This document shows positions 21,783 to 34,256 of a DNA stretch of 64,000 bases, piece by piece. Under the pieces are notes generated by a model. The model did not search any database and had not been told where the DNA came from. It was given only the letters and a program-made list of their open reading frames with translations. This DNA comes from Venturia oleaginea (Eukaryota; Ascomycota; Dothideomycetes; Venturiales; Venturiaceae), in the NCBI GenBank assembly GCA_013176395.1, contig JABMLP010000019.1, positions 496,001 to 560,000 on the forward strand, in the 5' to 3' direction. Numbering within the stretch: position 1 is the first letter of the stretch; each line of letters starts with the position of its first letter. Both the position numbers and the translations under genes were made by a program.

Positions 21783-23584
21783 GCAGAGACACCGCTAAGA
21801 AACGCATTGCTGCCAAGTTCCGATGAGTTGGACGTTAAAGAGAGTATTGGGAGGCTTGTTGGATCCCCACGAACTGCATGCTTGGACAGAGATCTTTATA
21901 GATGCTATCCCTTCGATCAATATATATTGATACACGCGGCACCAGTCACCAGAGCCTCGAACCCGGAATCTTTCGTCGAGCCAAGAACAGGGACTCGTCT
22001 TTGATCACTTAAAATAAAGGAAATGAAGGATGTGACCATCGTCCCATCCGGGATGGCCAAATAGCAACCACCATTATACCAATTGCGTCCGGAGAAGCCG
22101 ATGGAAGCGGCATCGCTAGTTGCAGGACAAGTAACCACACTATCCCATCACGAGTCGATTCTTTGGGCTCAAATGTAATATACTGCGTAAGAGCGAGATG
22201 AATATATGAGATGCGAGTGGAACCTAGAGTATGTTAGGGTCTAGAAATGGACCTGCGAACCGTAACTGCGAACAGTACCTGAAACACAGACATTGGCGGA
22301 CGTTACCTTGTTTTTAACGAGTGTACGTATTTGTGGTCGAGTTTGTAGCTCCCGGGGTGGTAGATGCACGAGCAATGAAAGACTGTTTCCATTCTTGGAC
22401 ATACGTTTGTCGCGTGCCATGCACAGTCGATACACACTGGGTATTGATTTTACCAGGCTTGGATCATGATCTGAAATCAGTAGCTAATCGATGAATGGAT
22501 TGAGGAGGAAGTGTAATTTGTAAAGTATGAGCGCTAGGTTAAGAACTCGTGTTGTGTAAGTGCTGAGGGAAATTGAAGTCTGGTCTCTACTTGATGATAA
22601 TACTTTCTTGACAATTGGACCAGTAATAAGAGCATCCACTCTCGGTTACCTGGCTCTCAGTCTTCAGCCTGCCCCCTTTGCCTGCCTTAGGCCAGGCGGT
22701 TCAATTTTTTCCGTGCTGCGCTGGCTTCATGTTGCGAATTACGCGTTTCCTCGGCTGCGTAGATGTTACTTAATCTAAATGCTAGGGAAAGAAGGGTTCC
22801 AGTGGCCAGTCGCGAGAGCAAGCAGAATGTCAGCTACTGTAGTAGCAACCGGTTTAAACGTCTATCGGGCCTATAATTTTGTGACTGTCGCAGAGATTCG
22901 CAAGGATATTTTTGCTGTAAAGCGGATGCGAGGCAAGGTTGACAAGGTTGGGGCTGCTTGACATTTAAAATGGCTGAGACCACAGTACTCAGACATTTCG
23001 CGACGGAGCTGTCTGTTGTCATATGATGCAGTCGCGCAATGATTTTGCTTCCCAATGGCGATGAGAGACATCAGCTTGTTGCCTCCGTTGAGCAGTTTAT
23101 GGGACTAGCAATTGCTGTGTCCGCCAACCTACGGCTCCACTGGAACGACCCTCTGTCGGCGATTCGGTACATGGCAGTACGAGTTAGAGGTCGTACTGAA
23201 ATGGTTTAGGGATGGCTAATGAGAAGGAGAGTGTGATTGAGGGACGAAGGACTTGTTGAGCAGGTTGTGATGGAGGATAGACGTTGGTTTTCCTTCGGCC
23301 AGAAAAAAGCAACATGACTCTGGATGGAGCCACTGCCGCAGAGATCATGACTCTCTGCATCTGCAACTACCTCCGTACAACTGAGCCTGAGGTCTGTCAC
23401 TCCATCATCAATCTTATATCTACACTTTAAGTCTACCCCGGTATAGCAACATGCATTTCCTTAGTCTGTTCTTATTTCCGATGGGATTCCAATCTTTGAT
23501 GCCGCGGGCGAAGATTCCTGTTGGGGTTGGAATTTTGAATCTTTGATCGATTTTAGCTCACCAAAGGATGATGAGTGTTACAAC
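21783..23584. other. Gene-poor stretch upstream of the repeat protein
   Basis: A minus-strand open frame at 21917-22130 reads GFSGRNWYNGGCYLAIPDGT, which looks coding and may be a 5' exon of the repeat protein. I could not join it with confident splice sites. From 22.5 to 23.58 kb I see no gene; the last part is the 3' flank of the transporter gene. Confidence 0.35.
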
Positions 23585-25171
23585 TCAGATCTTCTCCTTG
23601 ACTACGAACTTCCCCACTTGTGCTTGTCTCGAAGCCACAGTGAAGCCAGTTCCAACCGATAAGGTAACTCCGCAAAATACCTTGAGGCCCGAAAAGTTCC
23701 CATCTTGAGCTGCAACAATGGCACCTGCAATCGGACTTCCAACCAAAACGCCAACCGATGAGCAAGCATACATCATCCCAGTCCTCAAGCCAAGGTCTCG
23801 CACATCGGAAATTTGTGCGACCAACGCTGCAATTATCGAAAATGTGGTGCCTGACGCGACGCCATACAACGCCGCGAACGTGATGATAGCAGCATTTCCT
23901 GATGCTGGTAGCCACAAGACGAGACTGATGATTCCGGCAAGCGCAGTGAAGATGATCATGATGTTGAAAACACCATATTTATCCCCCAAATGCCCCGGAA
24001 TGATTCTCCCAAAGGTACTCGCAGCATTCACAATTGCTACCAAATACCCTGCAAATGGGCTACTCATTCCCTCTGCCTCTGCCTGCATAACGATGAAGGT
24101 GAACGGTAAAAAACCTCCCAAATAGACGAAGAAGGCCCCAACGACCAAAAAAACGAAGGCGCGTTCTTTGAATGGCTTGACGAAATCTTGGGGTTTGACT
24201 TTGCGTTTGGAGGGTGGGAGGCGGGATTTCACGGCGAGATTTCCGAAGACGAGAAGTGCGAGCATGGTGAATGCGACTATGCGCATTGTCCAGCCGAAAC
24301 CGATCTTGGGTATGAGATGGTTTATCATTATGGGAAGGACGACGCCCCCGATGCTGGAACCGGCAAGCATGATCCCGAATGCGAGTGCGCGGCGAGCAGA
24401 GAACCAGGTCCCTACTGCGGCAATAGCTAGATCATGATCAGTGCCATGGTCGTCTGGAGCAGGGGATTCGACTCACTCGGGAAGAAGAGGAAACTACAGC
24501 CGATGGCGCTGCATAGGCTTTGAGCCAGGAATATTTGGTAGTACTTGGATGAGATGGAAGTCATCATCAAGCCAAATACGTGGAGGAAGGATCCCAATAA
24601 AATAGGCCATCTCGGTCCAATCATATCGGTCATTTTTCCCGCGACGAGACCCTACACAACACATGAGCCGAAGTCATGGAAGTGGCTGTTGGATTACTTG
24701 CAAAGAAAAATAGCATGAATGATTCCGTAGAAGGGATCCAGGATAGGGTACTCGATGAATACGATTTGAGTTGGTTGTTTTGGTAGTAATTCTCAAATAT
24801 GCCGATACCTAATAGAATTGAGTCGGCTACGGGAAAGTGATGGTTCTGGAGTTTCACTTACAATTGATCCACCCAAAACTGGCACACACCGTGCAGAAGC
24901 CGCCCGCCACAGCGAGCCAGGCTTGGAAACCACCATCTGGAGGTTCACTTGGGACTGGACCAGAAGATATTTGTTCTTGACCCTTTTCGTCAAATATAGG
25001 AGTTGTCTCTTCCTCTTCGTTGTCTAGAGGAATAACTTTCTCTACATCCTCGCCGAACCGTTGCTCCAACTCTTTACTTTGAACTGATGTGCTACTTGAT
25101 GGGATTTCATCGCCTTGCAAGGCCGGGTAGGTCGAATCCAGATGCCTGGAAGATTTTTCGTGTGAAGTCAT
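23585..25171 (-). CDS. MFS monocarboxylate-type transporter (MCT family)
   Basis: Plasma-membrane transporter of the fungal monocarboxylate porter group; substrate not predictable. Exons 25171-24862, 24808-24702, 24651-24477 and 24426-23585 give 477 aa with about 12 membrane helices after a 90-residue acidic cytosolic N-terminus. The entry motif PPDGGFQAWLAVAGGF, the loop GLVAGKMTDMIGPRW and SFLHVFGLMMTSISSKYYQ are family hallmarks. The second intron (24701-24652) has a gcaagt donor and ag acceptor; no GT donor keeps frame, so this is a GC-AG intron. It faces the Zn2Cys6 regulator across a 700-bp shared promoter, which suggests local control. Confidence 0.92.
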
Positions 25172-25871
25172 GATTTGAAAAGGCGTGTTTTGTCTGATAA
25201 GATGGGGAAGAAAATTTTGAGGTTTGAAAGAAGAACGGCAACAAGTGATGGGAATGCCTTATATTATCCGATTTCGGTGTTTATGAACTGTAGCTTACCG
25301 AATGCCAGGCTCAGCATTGTGTGTACCTTTGCGGATAGCGAGCTCGTGAGGGAGAGAAATTCACTGCGAGGATATCATTTTTCTGCTCCACTTCCGTACC
25401 TCTCAACGGGAAATGATCGAATATTGATGCCATTCTAGGCTAAGTGTCAGGCTTATCACCGCTGGACAGATGGCGTGCAAAGCAGAAAACCAGGGATACA
25501 GGCGAAAGTTCGCTGCAGCGTCACTGGCTAAGCTACCACGCCTGGAGGAAAAGGCCATTTGGAGAGATTCTAGTGGTTTGGTAAGGGAGGAGAAACAGAT
25601 TGTCGTGCAGGAGAAGTCTGAGAAGATAGCCAAGCTTCGAAAATTGATACCCTATATGGCCTGGATCAGCGCTCTCTCCACTCTGCAACCCGAGCTCGCC
25701 GAGCTTCTACGACTCACGTTCTGTCATCAGCCGAACATGCACATCTCACGGACTCATCAGCGATAAATAATCGTCAGCCGCATCCCACTATCGAAGGACA
25801 AAGCCATATTAAGAACCATCTGAACCTTAAACTCTCTTGTTTCGGGCCATTACCATTTTCGTCGCTCCAGG
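25172..25871. other. Shared divergent promoter between transporter and Zn2Cys6 regulator
   Basis: The 700 bp separates two start codons pointing apart. An ATG ORF of 98 codons (25470-25766, +) lies inside it but has no recognisable domain and no support as a gene. No inverted CGG triplet operator was obvious. Confidence 0.5.
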
Positions 25872-27905
25872 ATGGTCGGTGTCGCGGGAAAATCGAAGGC
25901 ATGCAATAACTGCCGAAGAAGAAGAGTCAAGGTAAGATACATCACCCTCGTCCATAGTGCTTGCAGAAAAGAAGTGGACTTCGATTTTATTACACGCGTA
26001 AATCTGATCCATGCACGCGTACTCTTGAGTCAAGTACGGCCGTGCTCAGATCCGTGCGAATAAGGAACATTGAAATCGACATTTTATTTACGTGAGGGTA
26101 TCAAATATTCTACGGTAGTACCTAAGCTACAGGCAGCCAGACTGCTATTGAAAAACGCGAAGTGTCCACGTCTTTTCTGCAGGCACAATAACGTATGGAA
26201 CTGCAGCTAATCCAGATTAAGTGCGATTTCGAGAAACCGTTCTGCTCAAGATGCGTCAAGGGAAAGTTGACCTGCACAGGCTATGGAAAAGATCTTGTTT
26301 TCGTAAACAGAACTTCGGGCGCGTTGAACGTCACGGCCGCTACAGTTTTGTCAGACATTCGCAAAGGCAAATTGCGAAGTCACCATCTTAGCCCTTTGAA
26401 TGTCCAGACAGACCTTCATCAGTCTCTTTTGGATGTCCTGTCCCCCTCACATCAGTTCTTGGAACTTCGAAACCGTGCTGTACGGCTCCTTCAAAAGTTA
26501 TACCTGGCCTCTGATTATGAAGTTGACTCGGAAAAGAGCCATACTTCCTGGGGATGGGTTTTGTCAATATCAGAATTGACAGGGCCCAGCCAAGCTCTCG
26601 ATATGTCGCTTCAGTCGCTCTGCGTCGTGCAGTCTTTCGCTTATGGAATTGCTGTATCTCTAGAGCAGAGTCTCCATCTTTACAATACGGCGCTTCAGAA
26701 GTTACGAGAAGATGTTGAAGACCACGCATCGAAGCTTAGCAAAGAAACTTTAGCCACTATAGTCGCTCTTTCCACCGCAGAGGTAGTTTATCACGTGCAC
26801 GTTATAGCTTGAGATTGCTAAAGTTTGGCTAGATGTTCTTGAATAGGGTTGATAACAGCTGGCAGATCCATGCTCGTGGAATCTCTGAGATCTTGAAGTT
26901 GCGTGGCCACATCATAGAGACTGGCGACTCTGCCTGGCATAATCTGTGCAGCCGCCTGCAGACTATCTGTGTATGTTCATCGGGCAAAGATGGAACGAGA
27001 GTTTGAACTAATCGATCGTGCAGGTTCTGGACGGACTGATACAGCGAAGGTCTTTGCTGCTTACACCTGATTCTTGGCGAAAACTTCAAGGCGCCAAAAC
27101 CGGTGATCTTGGTAAATTTGACCAGCTCATCGACATAGCCAGCGAGGTTCCTGTTTTGTTAGAGGAAACTGAAGTCTTGCTCGAGTGCCCGTTAGGTGGC
27201 TTGGGCTTGCCCCCATCGCAAGGTATCTGTCTTATGAGGGAGTATGCTTCCATACTGAGGAGATTATGCACATGGCAAGAGAGGTTGAGAACTACTGACA
27301 AGTCCGATAAGCCGTTGTACTGGACAGTGCCATCGGCACTATCGCATCCGAACCAAATTGAAGGCTTAGAAGTCTTGTTCCCTCGAGTCCTCGAATTCAG
27401 ATCTCTGAACGTCGCCATTCCTCTGCTCTTTGCATGGGCGATACGAGTTCAGATCTACGACAACTTGATCCGAATCTATTCACTCATAGGCCGTGCTTCC
27501 ACAGATGTTCCAAGTTTCCGGGAGATCTTCAGGCCTCAAATCGAGAGCTCTGCAAACAACGCAGCGAACGGGAACGATTATAAATTTCAAAGACAGATGG
27601 ATCCTTACTCTGACGATGGCCCATCAATGGTTTCTAGCGTCACAGAGGCTGATAGACTCTCACGTCTTATTTGTCAGGGATTGGAGTTTTGCCACAAATC
27701 AAGGATGGGACTGCTCGGTCCACAATGCACCGCATTTCCACAATGGTCTATTAGGAACTACTTTCGACATCATCCAGGCCACGAGCGTGAGATGAAATGG
27801 TGCCAGGAGTTCAGGAATATGAGAGGCGCTGGGTCCCGATGTGGTATTGAAACAATGAAGTTTGCCGACATTGACGATGGCGAGTTCAGGCATGTCGGCT
27901 TCTAA
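25872..27905 (+). CDS. Zn2Cys6 (GAL4-type) transcription factor
   Basis: Nuclear regulator, probably of the adjacent divergent transporter (inference from position). Exons 25872-25931, 26222-26782, 26833-26970 and 27024-27905 give 546 aa. The zinc cluster starts CNNCRRRRVK at the end of exon 1 and continues CDFEKPFCSRC in exon 2, giving C-x2-C-x6-C spacing as expected. The middle region matches the fungal-specific factor domain (AEMFLNRVDNSWQIHARGIS, CLMREYASILRRLCTWQER, CHKSRMGLLGPQ). Intron 1 is 290 bp, far longer than others here. Introns 2 and 3 (50 and 53 bp) were placed by frame and by the conserved MFLNRVDNSWQ reading. Frame is open throughout, so the gene looks functional. Confidence 0.88.
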
Positions 27906-28651
27906 GAGTGAATAAAGTGGGTTTGAGGCAGTTGTCAGAAAGTGTTGAATTGAAATGCAGTTGTTCAAAAGGATTCAATACACTCAAAGATCCTGCAAAG
28001 AAGATGTAATCTACCCGTAACTGGTTGCCCCCGAGGCCTCAATCATACACAGCTAGACCATGTGATGAACGCAGGTAGGAAACAAAACACCTTTTCTTCA
28101 CAATCTGATGGCGCAACTAACATATTCAGACAAGCTTTCCTACACTCCCAGTGGCTTCGATCAGCTCAGTACTTTCTCCCGTCTTCCTGGGATTATGATA
28201 CCCTCTTTAGTCTCCGATACTGACAATTCCAAGACGACATCGTGATTTTTGGACAAGGTTGGAGGAAATTTTCTCGATAGGGAACCATCGATACCGCTTC
28301 CACGTTGCACATGATTGTTTCAATTTCGCCTTTGCTCGAGGTCGGTCGATCTCATAGTTACATCTAGTTAGCATTTATTAATTCGACATCAATATCTATA
28401 AAACTCTGGCGATGTAATTTGGAGACATCGCTAGAAAATTATCAGCATCGATTGCGACTTGAGAGACCTTGTTCTAAGATATGATTGAACGGCCGTCTAG
28501 TGCTCGGGAGCAACAAACGATGAAGCCACTGTGGGTCGATTGAAACTAGGAGTGGCTCAGACGTAATGCAATAACTTGCTTCTATTGGACTATTATAACT
28601 CATTTTCATTTCCAGGAACAGGATGGCAAGTTCTTTTCCTGGAAACGGAAT
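27906..28651. other. Intergenic, no gene seen
   Basis: 3' flanks of the regulator (+) and of the oxidoreductase pseudogene (-). AT-richer than neighbours; no ORF or RNA gene recognised. Confidence 0.4.
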
Positions 28652-29830
28652 TCACTTCCATACATTTGGTGGAACAGCCGCGAAGAGAGGTGCCGACCCT
28701 TCATTCATGGTCGGATGCGTGATGAAAAGGTCAGCGATGGTCTGATAGTCGACGCATGGCTTCATGGCCAACTGCACAACAGGCAAGAGCTCACCAGCGC
28801 CATGTCCCCAGGCGGTAAAACCTAGGATTCTATCCCCGTCCCACTCCACCAGGACCTTGATGAAACCATCGGTCTCCCCCAGCGTCCGGGTGCGTAAAAC
28901 GGCAGCCATCGGCAACTTCACAATTCGATATTCAACTCCTTTTGCCTGAACTTCATGCTCATGCAAACTAACGTAGGCAAGCTATGGTGGTGTGAAGAGA
29001 ACGGAAGGAACTTGACGACCGAGTGTACCTGACGGACGAGGCGCTCCTTAAAGAGATCCATTCAAGACTCGGAAATCGTCAAAGCCAATGTGCGTGAATT
29101 GAGGGCTACCAGCACAATCACCGATAGCAAATACCCCCGGCGCAGAGACTCCAAGTCGGTCATCGACTGCAATGTATCCATCCTTGGTGACCTTCACTCT
29201 CGCGACTTCTAACCCTATATTGGAAGTATTTGAGATGCGACCTGCGGCAGCAAGAATGTGAGATCCAGCGCTCTGCCTTTGGACGGTGCCATATTGCGTT
29301 GTTTCTTCGATGTGAAGAGTCATGTGCTCGCCTGATGTGCCTTCGACTTTCGTAACTCGAGTGGAGGTGAGGAACTCGATGCCCTCCTTCTCGTGCAAGA
29401 TTTTGACCAGAGCTTCAGAAATATCCTCATCCTCCTGCTTGAGTATCCGATGCCCGCGCTCGATGACAGTAACCTTGGAATCAAATTTTTTGAAAGCCTT
29501 AGCAGATTCCAAACCAAAATATCCTCCACCAAGGTCCACCAAGGACAATGAAATGAGATGGCAAGCTCTCTAGATTGAGTATCTCCACGTGCGTAAGTGG
29601 CCTTGCATCTTTCAACCTTGGCATCCCTCCATCGACCCTTGCTCTTGATCCGGTGCAAATGATCACTGTCTCAGCCGTCAGAAGTCTGTGCTCTGTATCG
29701 ATCTCAATCGGTTTTGCCCCAACAAATTTCCCCTCACCCTGGATCAACTCCACACCGAGACTGCCAAGATGCATGTCGACCAACCCTTCATGTCCACCTG
29801 GATGGCCTCCCCTTCTACGGTAGACTTGCC
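28652..29830 (-). pseudogene. FAD pyridine nucleotide-disulfide oxidoreductase (mercuric-reductase-like), broken
   Basis: Relatives are dimeric flavoproteins that pass electrons from NAD(P)H through a disulfide. The remaining sequence begins inside the FAD domain (HLGSLGVELIQGEGKFVGA, then TVIICTGSRA), continues through the NAD-binding domain (GGGYFGLESAKAFKKFDSKV, then FAIGDCAGSPQF) and ends with the dimerisation domain (GFTAWGHGAGELLPVVQLAM, then THPTMNEG). Lesions seen: the N-terminal GxGxxG and redox CxxxxC part is missing; a 10-bp perfect tandem duplication (29525-29534 and 29535-29544) shifts frame inside the NAD motif; a TAA at 29048-29050; and a TAG at 28982-28984 where relatives have Glu. 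The residue text is otherwise well preserved, so inactivation seems recent. Confidence 0.85.
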
Positions 29831-30262
29831 TAAGCAGAAGGGTTTACCCTAAGCTCTTTTCTCGATGCTAAATTTGGGCTTCATCTAATTTGAAATACCT
29901 GCAACAAATAGTCGTCGCTGCTCTGTCCTTGTAGGCGGTCTATGTATCGCTTGAAGAAGTAACGGCTAAACCATAGAACTTTAGTCACTGCTTCTTCAAT
30001 ACTCTCTCCTGCGGGAAGCTAGGGTGAAGGAACCGCGTCCGCACGAGTACTTCTATGTATAGTACGGAGGCGGAGGAGCTGCGCAAATTGAGAACGTTCC
30101 ATTTTAAGTAGGTTCCGAAACTCATCCATCTCCTTATTCTCTAAATATATCTCAATTATCGGTACAAGACTTCTTCTTTAACCCTCTTTCCGTTCCTTCC
30201 TCTTCTGCCTAACCAACTACAATTCAACAAATCCGAGACAATCAAAAACGAACCAAAACACA
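29831..30262. other. Intergenic, promoter of the cysteine-rich peptide gene
   Basis: No ORF of note. The last 120 bp before the start codon are C/T- and A-rich, typical of a fungal leader. Confidence 0.4.
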
Positions 30263-30535
30263 ATGAAATCACTTAACTTCCTCCTTCTCTCGCCCGTCGT
30301 CCTCATAACCGCCCTCTCCATCAAAACCAAAGAAGCGGAAACAAATCCTGCCCTTCTGGATACTCTCGATACCAATCCCAACCCGCTCTATCCTTCCCAC
30401 CAAATCGAGACACGGCAATTAAATCAATGTGGTGATTGTACAAAGCAGTGCATAAAGAAGAACGAGAACCGCAATTTATGTGTTTGTGTGAGGGAGTGTA
30501 CACAGGGTAATACTTGTAATTTAGCTGGGTGTTGA
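30263..30535 (+). CDS. Small secreted cysteine-rich peptide
   Basis: Single-exon 90-aa precursor. Residues 1-19 form a signal peptide (FLLLSPVVLITALS). A pro-segment rich in Asn/Pro ends at TRQ, a possible Kex2-like or related cleavage point. The mature 37 residues carry eight cysteines: CGDCTKQC, nine residues, CVCVREC, then CTQGNTCNLAGC overlapping the last of these. This is a compact disulfide-rich fold seen in fungal effectors and defence-type peptides. No homolog recognised; function not claimed. Confidence 0.7.
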   Translation: MKSLNFLLLSPVVLITALSIKTKEAETNPALLDTLDTNPNPLYPSHQIETRQLNQCGDCTKQCIKKNENRNLCVCVRECTQGNTCNLAGC

Positions 30536-32510
30536 CCAGGTGTAGGGGAAGAAGGGGACGGTGGAGAGGTACGTCTTTACGATGCTTTGGGGTGATTGGT
30601 TGATAATGGATCTGCTATGAGAACACGTAACGGCCAGAAATTAGAAACATGGACTCGGGAGTCTCTTCAATAATGGTGCAAGAATAATGCTGAAATCTTC
30701 CATCGAACAGGTTTGATGACCTCTCATCATCGACCCAAATCGAAGCCTAGTTCTTCCAAGTCTCCAATCACAAGTCCCCGGAATTTCCAACAACTTCAAC
30801 CTCTCCATCGGTTTGGTAATGAATACGCATGGATGGGAAACTTCGCTCGCCTACATGATATTACCCCCTTCACCTCAACGTCTAGAACACCTATACTCAC
30901 GCAGGTTTCTCCGAACACAGATTTCTTGCTGTGGAAATCATCAACAGGTTTTTGGCTATGAAGCGTTAATATGCATTTCCGATATTTTCTCCCGAGACAG
31001 GATAGAATCCATCCTTGAACAAGCAGCAGAAACCAAATTGACAGGTTCAACACCAACCATAAAAGCTAACAAAGCTACCACATCCGTCAAGTCCGCAATG
31101 TTTACCAAGTCCACCATAGCTGCCAATCATGTCCAAGGGATCCACTCTAGAAAACAGCCTCTCAAGTCGAAATCAAGCTCGTAAAATTCCTAGCAAGATG
31201 AAATCTATCGCCATCGAAGTCACATTGAAAATGATACACAGGAACTGATTTATTTCTTACGAGACCACTGTGCCCGCTCACTTGTCAATGAACTTTAGAG
31301 GCCAAACACGCGACTGTCGACGTCAGCAAAACTTGTTTTCATTACCACAACTGAAGCCCCGGTAGAGAATGCGGAGTCAGAGTGGAAAGGAAATAATCGA
31401 ATCGAAATATCGAACAATCATTGCAAGAAGAAGGGAAGTCACTCACGGATGGAGATTTTTAATGAAACTGACTTGGCATCTCTGATTCTTTCCGAGATCC
31501 AGGGAGTCTGATTTACTAGTGTTCAATCCACGAGCACCACCTGCCTTCACCTTGGTGTTAATCGACCTCAACACTCTGCAGACACCCACCCACCACTCCT
31601 TCCCTCTCTCATTGTTACCCATCACAATGGCGAGTCTCATCAATCACAGCCTACTGTTAACTGACTTCTCGTGACCCAACCTCCTGAACCAATTACAGCC
31701 CTCCTTTACACCCGTTTGACCGTACAGTCATAGTCCAAGCTCTTCCAGTTCTCTACTTAAGCCAGCGATGCCTCTGCCGTTTCAGAAAATCATACTTACG
31801 TGAGTATTCCGTTAAACCCCCTAATATTTTGATCATTGCGCTAACAGGTTCGCAGCTTGGCTGGTTTTTTTAAGCTCATCAAGTCGATTGACCTGTCGTC
31901 GCCAGCTGCATTGCACATTGCGGTTTTGGCTTTTGGATGATCTCTGTTCGCCGATTTCACGGCCGGAGTTTTTGTTCGTTGACCTTTGGTCACATCTTTT
32001 CATTGATAGTCTCATCTGCGGATGGACATCTGTGGATGGGACATTGAAGAAGAGTCTTTTTGCTGGTGATGGATTGGAGGTGGATTGAAGTTGATGGTCA
32101 TGGCGATACTGAAGCTTTTGGTGTTGTGGATTTGGCTACGGCGAGCATTCAGGAGCAAGTGGATGGAATACCCCATCCTTTGATGACTACGATCTCTTGT
32201 GCGCTGAAAGCTCCGACATGATGAGATTGCATCGTCAGCTTTCCTGAGCACCAGTGAAGACGCTGGCGATTTGATGTTAGAAGCTTTTCATATTCGGTAT
32301 ACTCAAGACTTCACTTTTATAAGCAAAGACTCTGTGTACCCAGCATTCTCGATGTTCAAACCGACCTTGACATGAAGTTGAAGTAGCTCACATTCTGTCC
32401 GCACCTTTATATTAAGTCATTACCCTTGTGAAACAGCCCTTGGCGCGGCTGGACTTTGCGGACAGTGAGGCCACGAGTACCATTGCACCCTCACAACAAC
32501 AACCACAATT
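30536..32510. other. Gene-free stretch
   Basis: Nearly 2 kb without a supported gene between the peptide gene and ste24. Several 60-120-codon frames exist on both strands, but none shows a domain, signal peptide or splice pattern. Confidence 0.45.
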
Positions 32511-34064
32511 ATGATCCAGGACCTGTTAAACGTATGCTTCGCGGTCCAATCTCTCCAAGCCCTCCAAACTAACTCGATTACAGAGGCTCGCCCGCCTGGT
32601 CGACCAGCCATGGATTCCATGGAAGAACGTCGTCGTAGGCTTCTCACTCGGTATATTCGGACTCGAAAACTGGCTCCTATGGCGCCAATATGGAGTCTAC
32701 AAACGCACCATACGTCCAAAGACACTAGATAAAGAGGTCGATCAACAGACCTTCGACAAGTCCCAAGTAACCACCTTTCTCACTCCGCCTTGCTTGCCCG
32801 CGTGCGAGCATCGTATACACATTTCTAACACAAACAACAGGCCTACGGTCGCGCCAAAGCAAAGTTCAACTTCGTCTCCTCCATCTTCGGCCAAGCAGTA
32901 AAACTCCTCATAATCTACGCAGATATCTGGCCAAAAGCATGGGCCCTCGTCGGTTCCTTCATGGCCTCCTACGCTCCAGCCCGATTCTCAGGCGAAATAA
33001 CACACTCGCTCCTCTTCTTCTTTTTCTTCGGTCTCGTCGATACAATCATCGAACTGCCGCTTTCCTACTATCACAACTTTGTGTTGGAGGAGGAATTCGG
33101 GTTCAATAAGATGACGGTTGGACTGTGGCTCATGGACAAGGTTAAGGGACAGTTTTTGACTGTTGCGCTGGGTACGCCGATTGGAGCTGGTATTTTGGCT
33201 ATTATCAAGAAGACTGGGGAGGGCTTCTTCTATTACCTTTGGCTGTTCACACTCTTCGTCTCGCTCGTTGGCGTCACGATTTACCCGATTGTGATTGTGC
33301 CTCTCTTCAACAAACTCGAGCCACTGAAAGAAGGAACTCTGAAGAAGGGCATCGATGCATTGGCAAGCAAGCTCAGTTTTCCACTTGGCGAACTCCAGGT
33401 TATCGACGGCAGCAAGCGAAGCTCCCACAGCAATGCCTACTTCACCGGTCTCCCATGGAAGAAGAAGATTGTCATTTACGATACCCTTCTGGAGCAGAGC
33501 TCCGAGAAAGAGGTGGAGGCAGTTTTGGCACATGAGCTTGGTCACTGGAGCATGTCCCACACGACGAAGCTTTTGACGATCAGTCAATTCCATGTCTTCT
33601 ACATATTCGCCCTGTTCTCCTCCTTCGTCCGCAACAAGTCTCTCTACAATGCTTTCGGATTCACCAAAGAGCAACCAGTGTTGATCGGCTTCATGCTTTT
33701 CAACGAGGTCTTTGGCGCTTCCGACTCTGTTGTCAAGCTCTTCATGAACATCGTGACGCGCAAGTTCGAATACGAAGCTGGTATGTTTGCTCAATCCTTC
33801 CTCTTATATCAAATCTAACACTTGTTTCAAGACAAATTCGCTCTTGATCTCGGCTACAAGTCCGAACTTGCCGCTGCTCTCATTAAGCTTCAGATCAAGA
33901 ATCTGTCCAGCATGGATGCCGACTACTTCTACTCGGCATACCACCACTCGCACCCAATCTTGACTGAGAGGTTGAAGGCGCTCAAGTACACGGGCGAGTC
34001 CAAGGTGGAGTACAAGAACCAGGACAGCGAGAAGGCGGCTAAGGCAGCGGATCGCGAGTTGTAG
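32511..34064 (+). CDS. ste24: CAAX prenyl protease Ste24 (zinc metalloprotease, M48)
   Basis: ER/nuclear-envelope membrane protease that removes the AAX tripeptide from farnesylated proteins and matures a-type pheromone (family knowledge). Exons 32511-32531, 32584-32766, 32841-33780 and 33832-34064 give 458 aa. The zinc site is HELGHW at residues 299-304 (LAHELGHWSMSH), with the third ligand region RKFEYEADKFAL, split by the last intron. Seven or so hydrophobic segments are visible, and FFFFFGLVDTIIELPLSYY and IVPLFNKLEPL are conserved. The first exon codes only seven residues (MIQDLLN); this start is the least certain part. The C-terminus lacks an obvious KKxx retention signal. Confidence 0.95.
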
Positions 34065-34256
34065 TTGTTGATGTATCGCGGGTTGTAGCTGTCAGCGGAT
34101 CGCCAGTTGTAGTTGTCGGCGCATCGCGAGTTGTAGAGTAGGCAAGGAAATGGCGTTTAAAAATCTAGCCGGGATTATGTAGGATTGCGAAGTGGAAAGC
34201 ATTCAGCGTGTTCTTCCTTGAGAAAGAGCATTTGTAAATCTGACCGAATCAAATAT

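Noticed and set aside
25470..25766. 98-codon ATG ORF inside the transporter/regulator promoter
   Set aside because: No domain, signal peptide or splice partner; sits in a divergent promoter where chance ORFs of this length are common.
33000..33794. 268-codon antisense ORF in ste24
   Set aside because: Shadow of the conserved metalloprotease exon on the other strand; no domain of its own.
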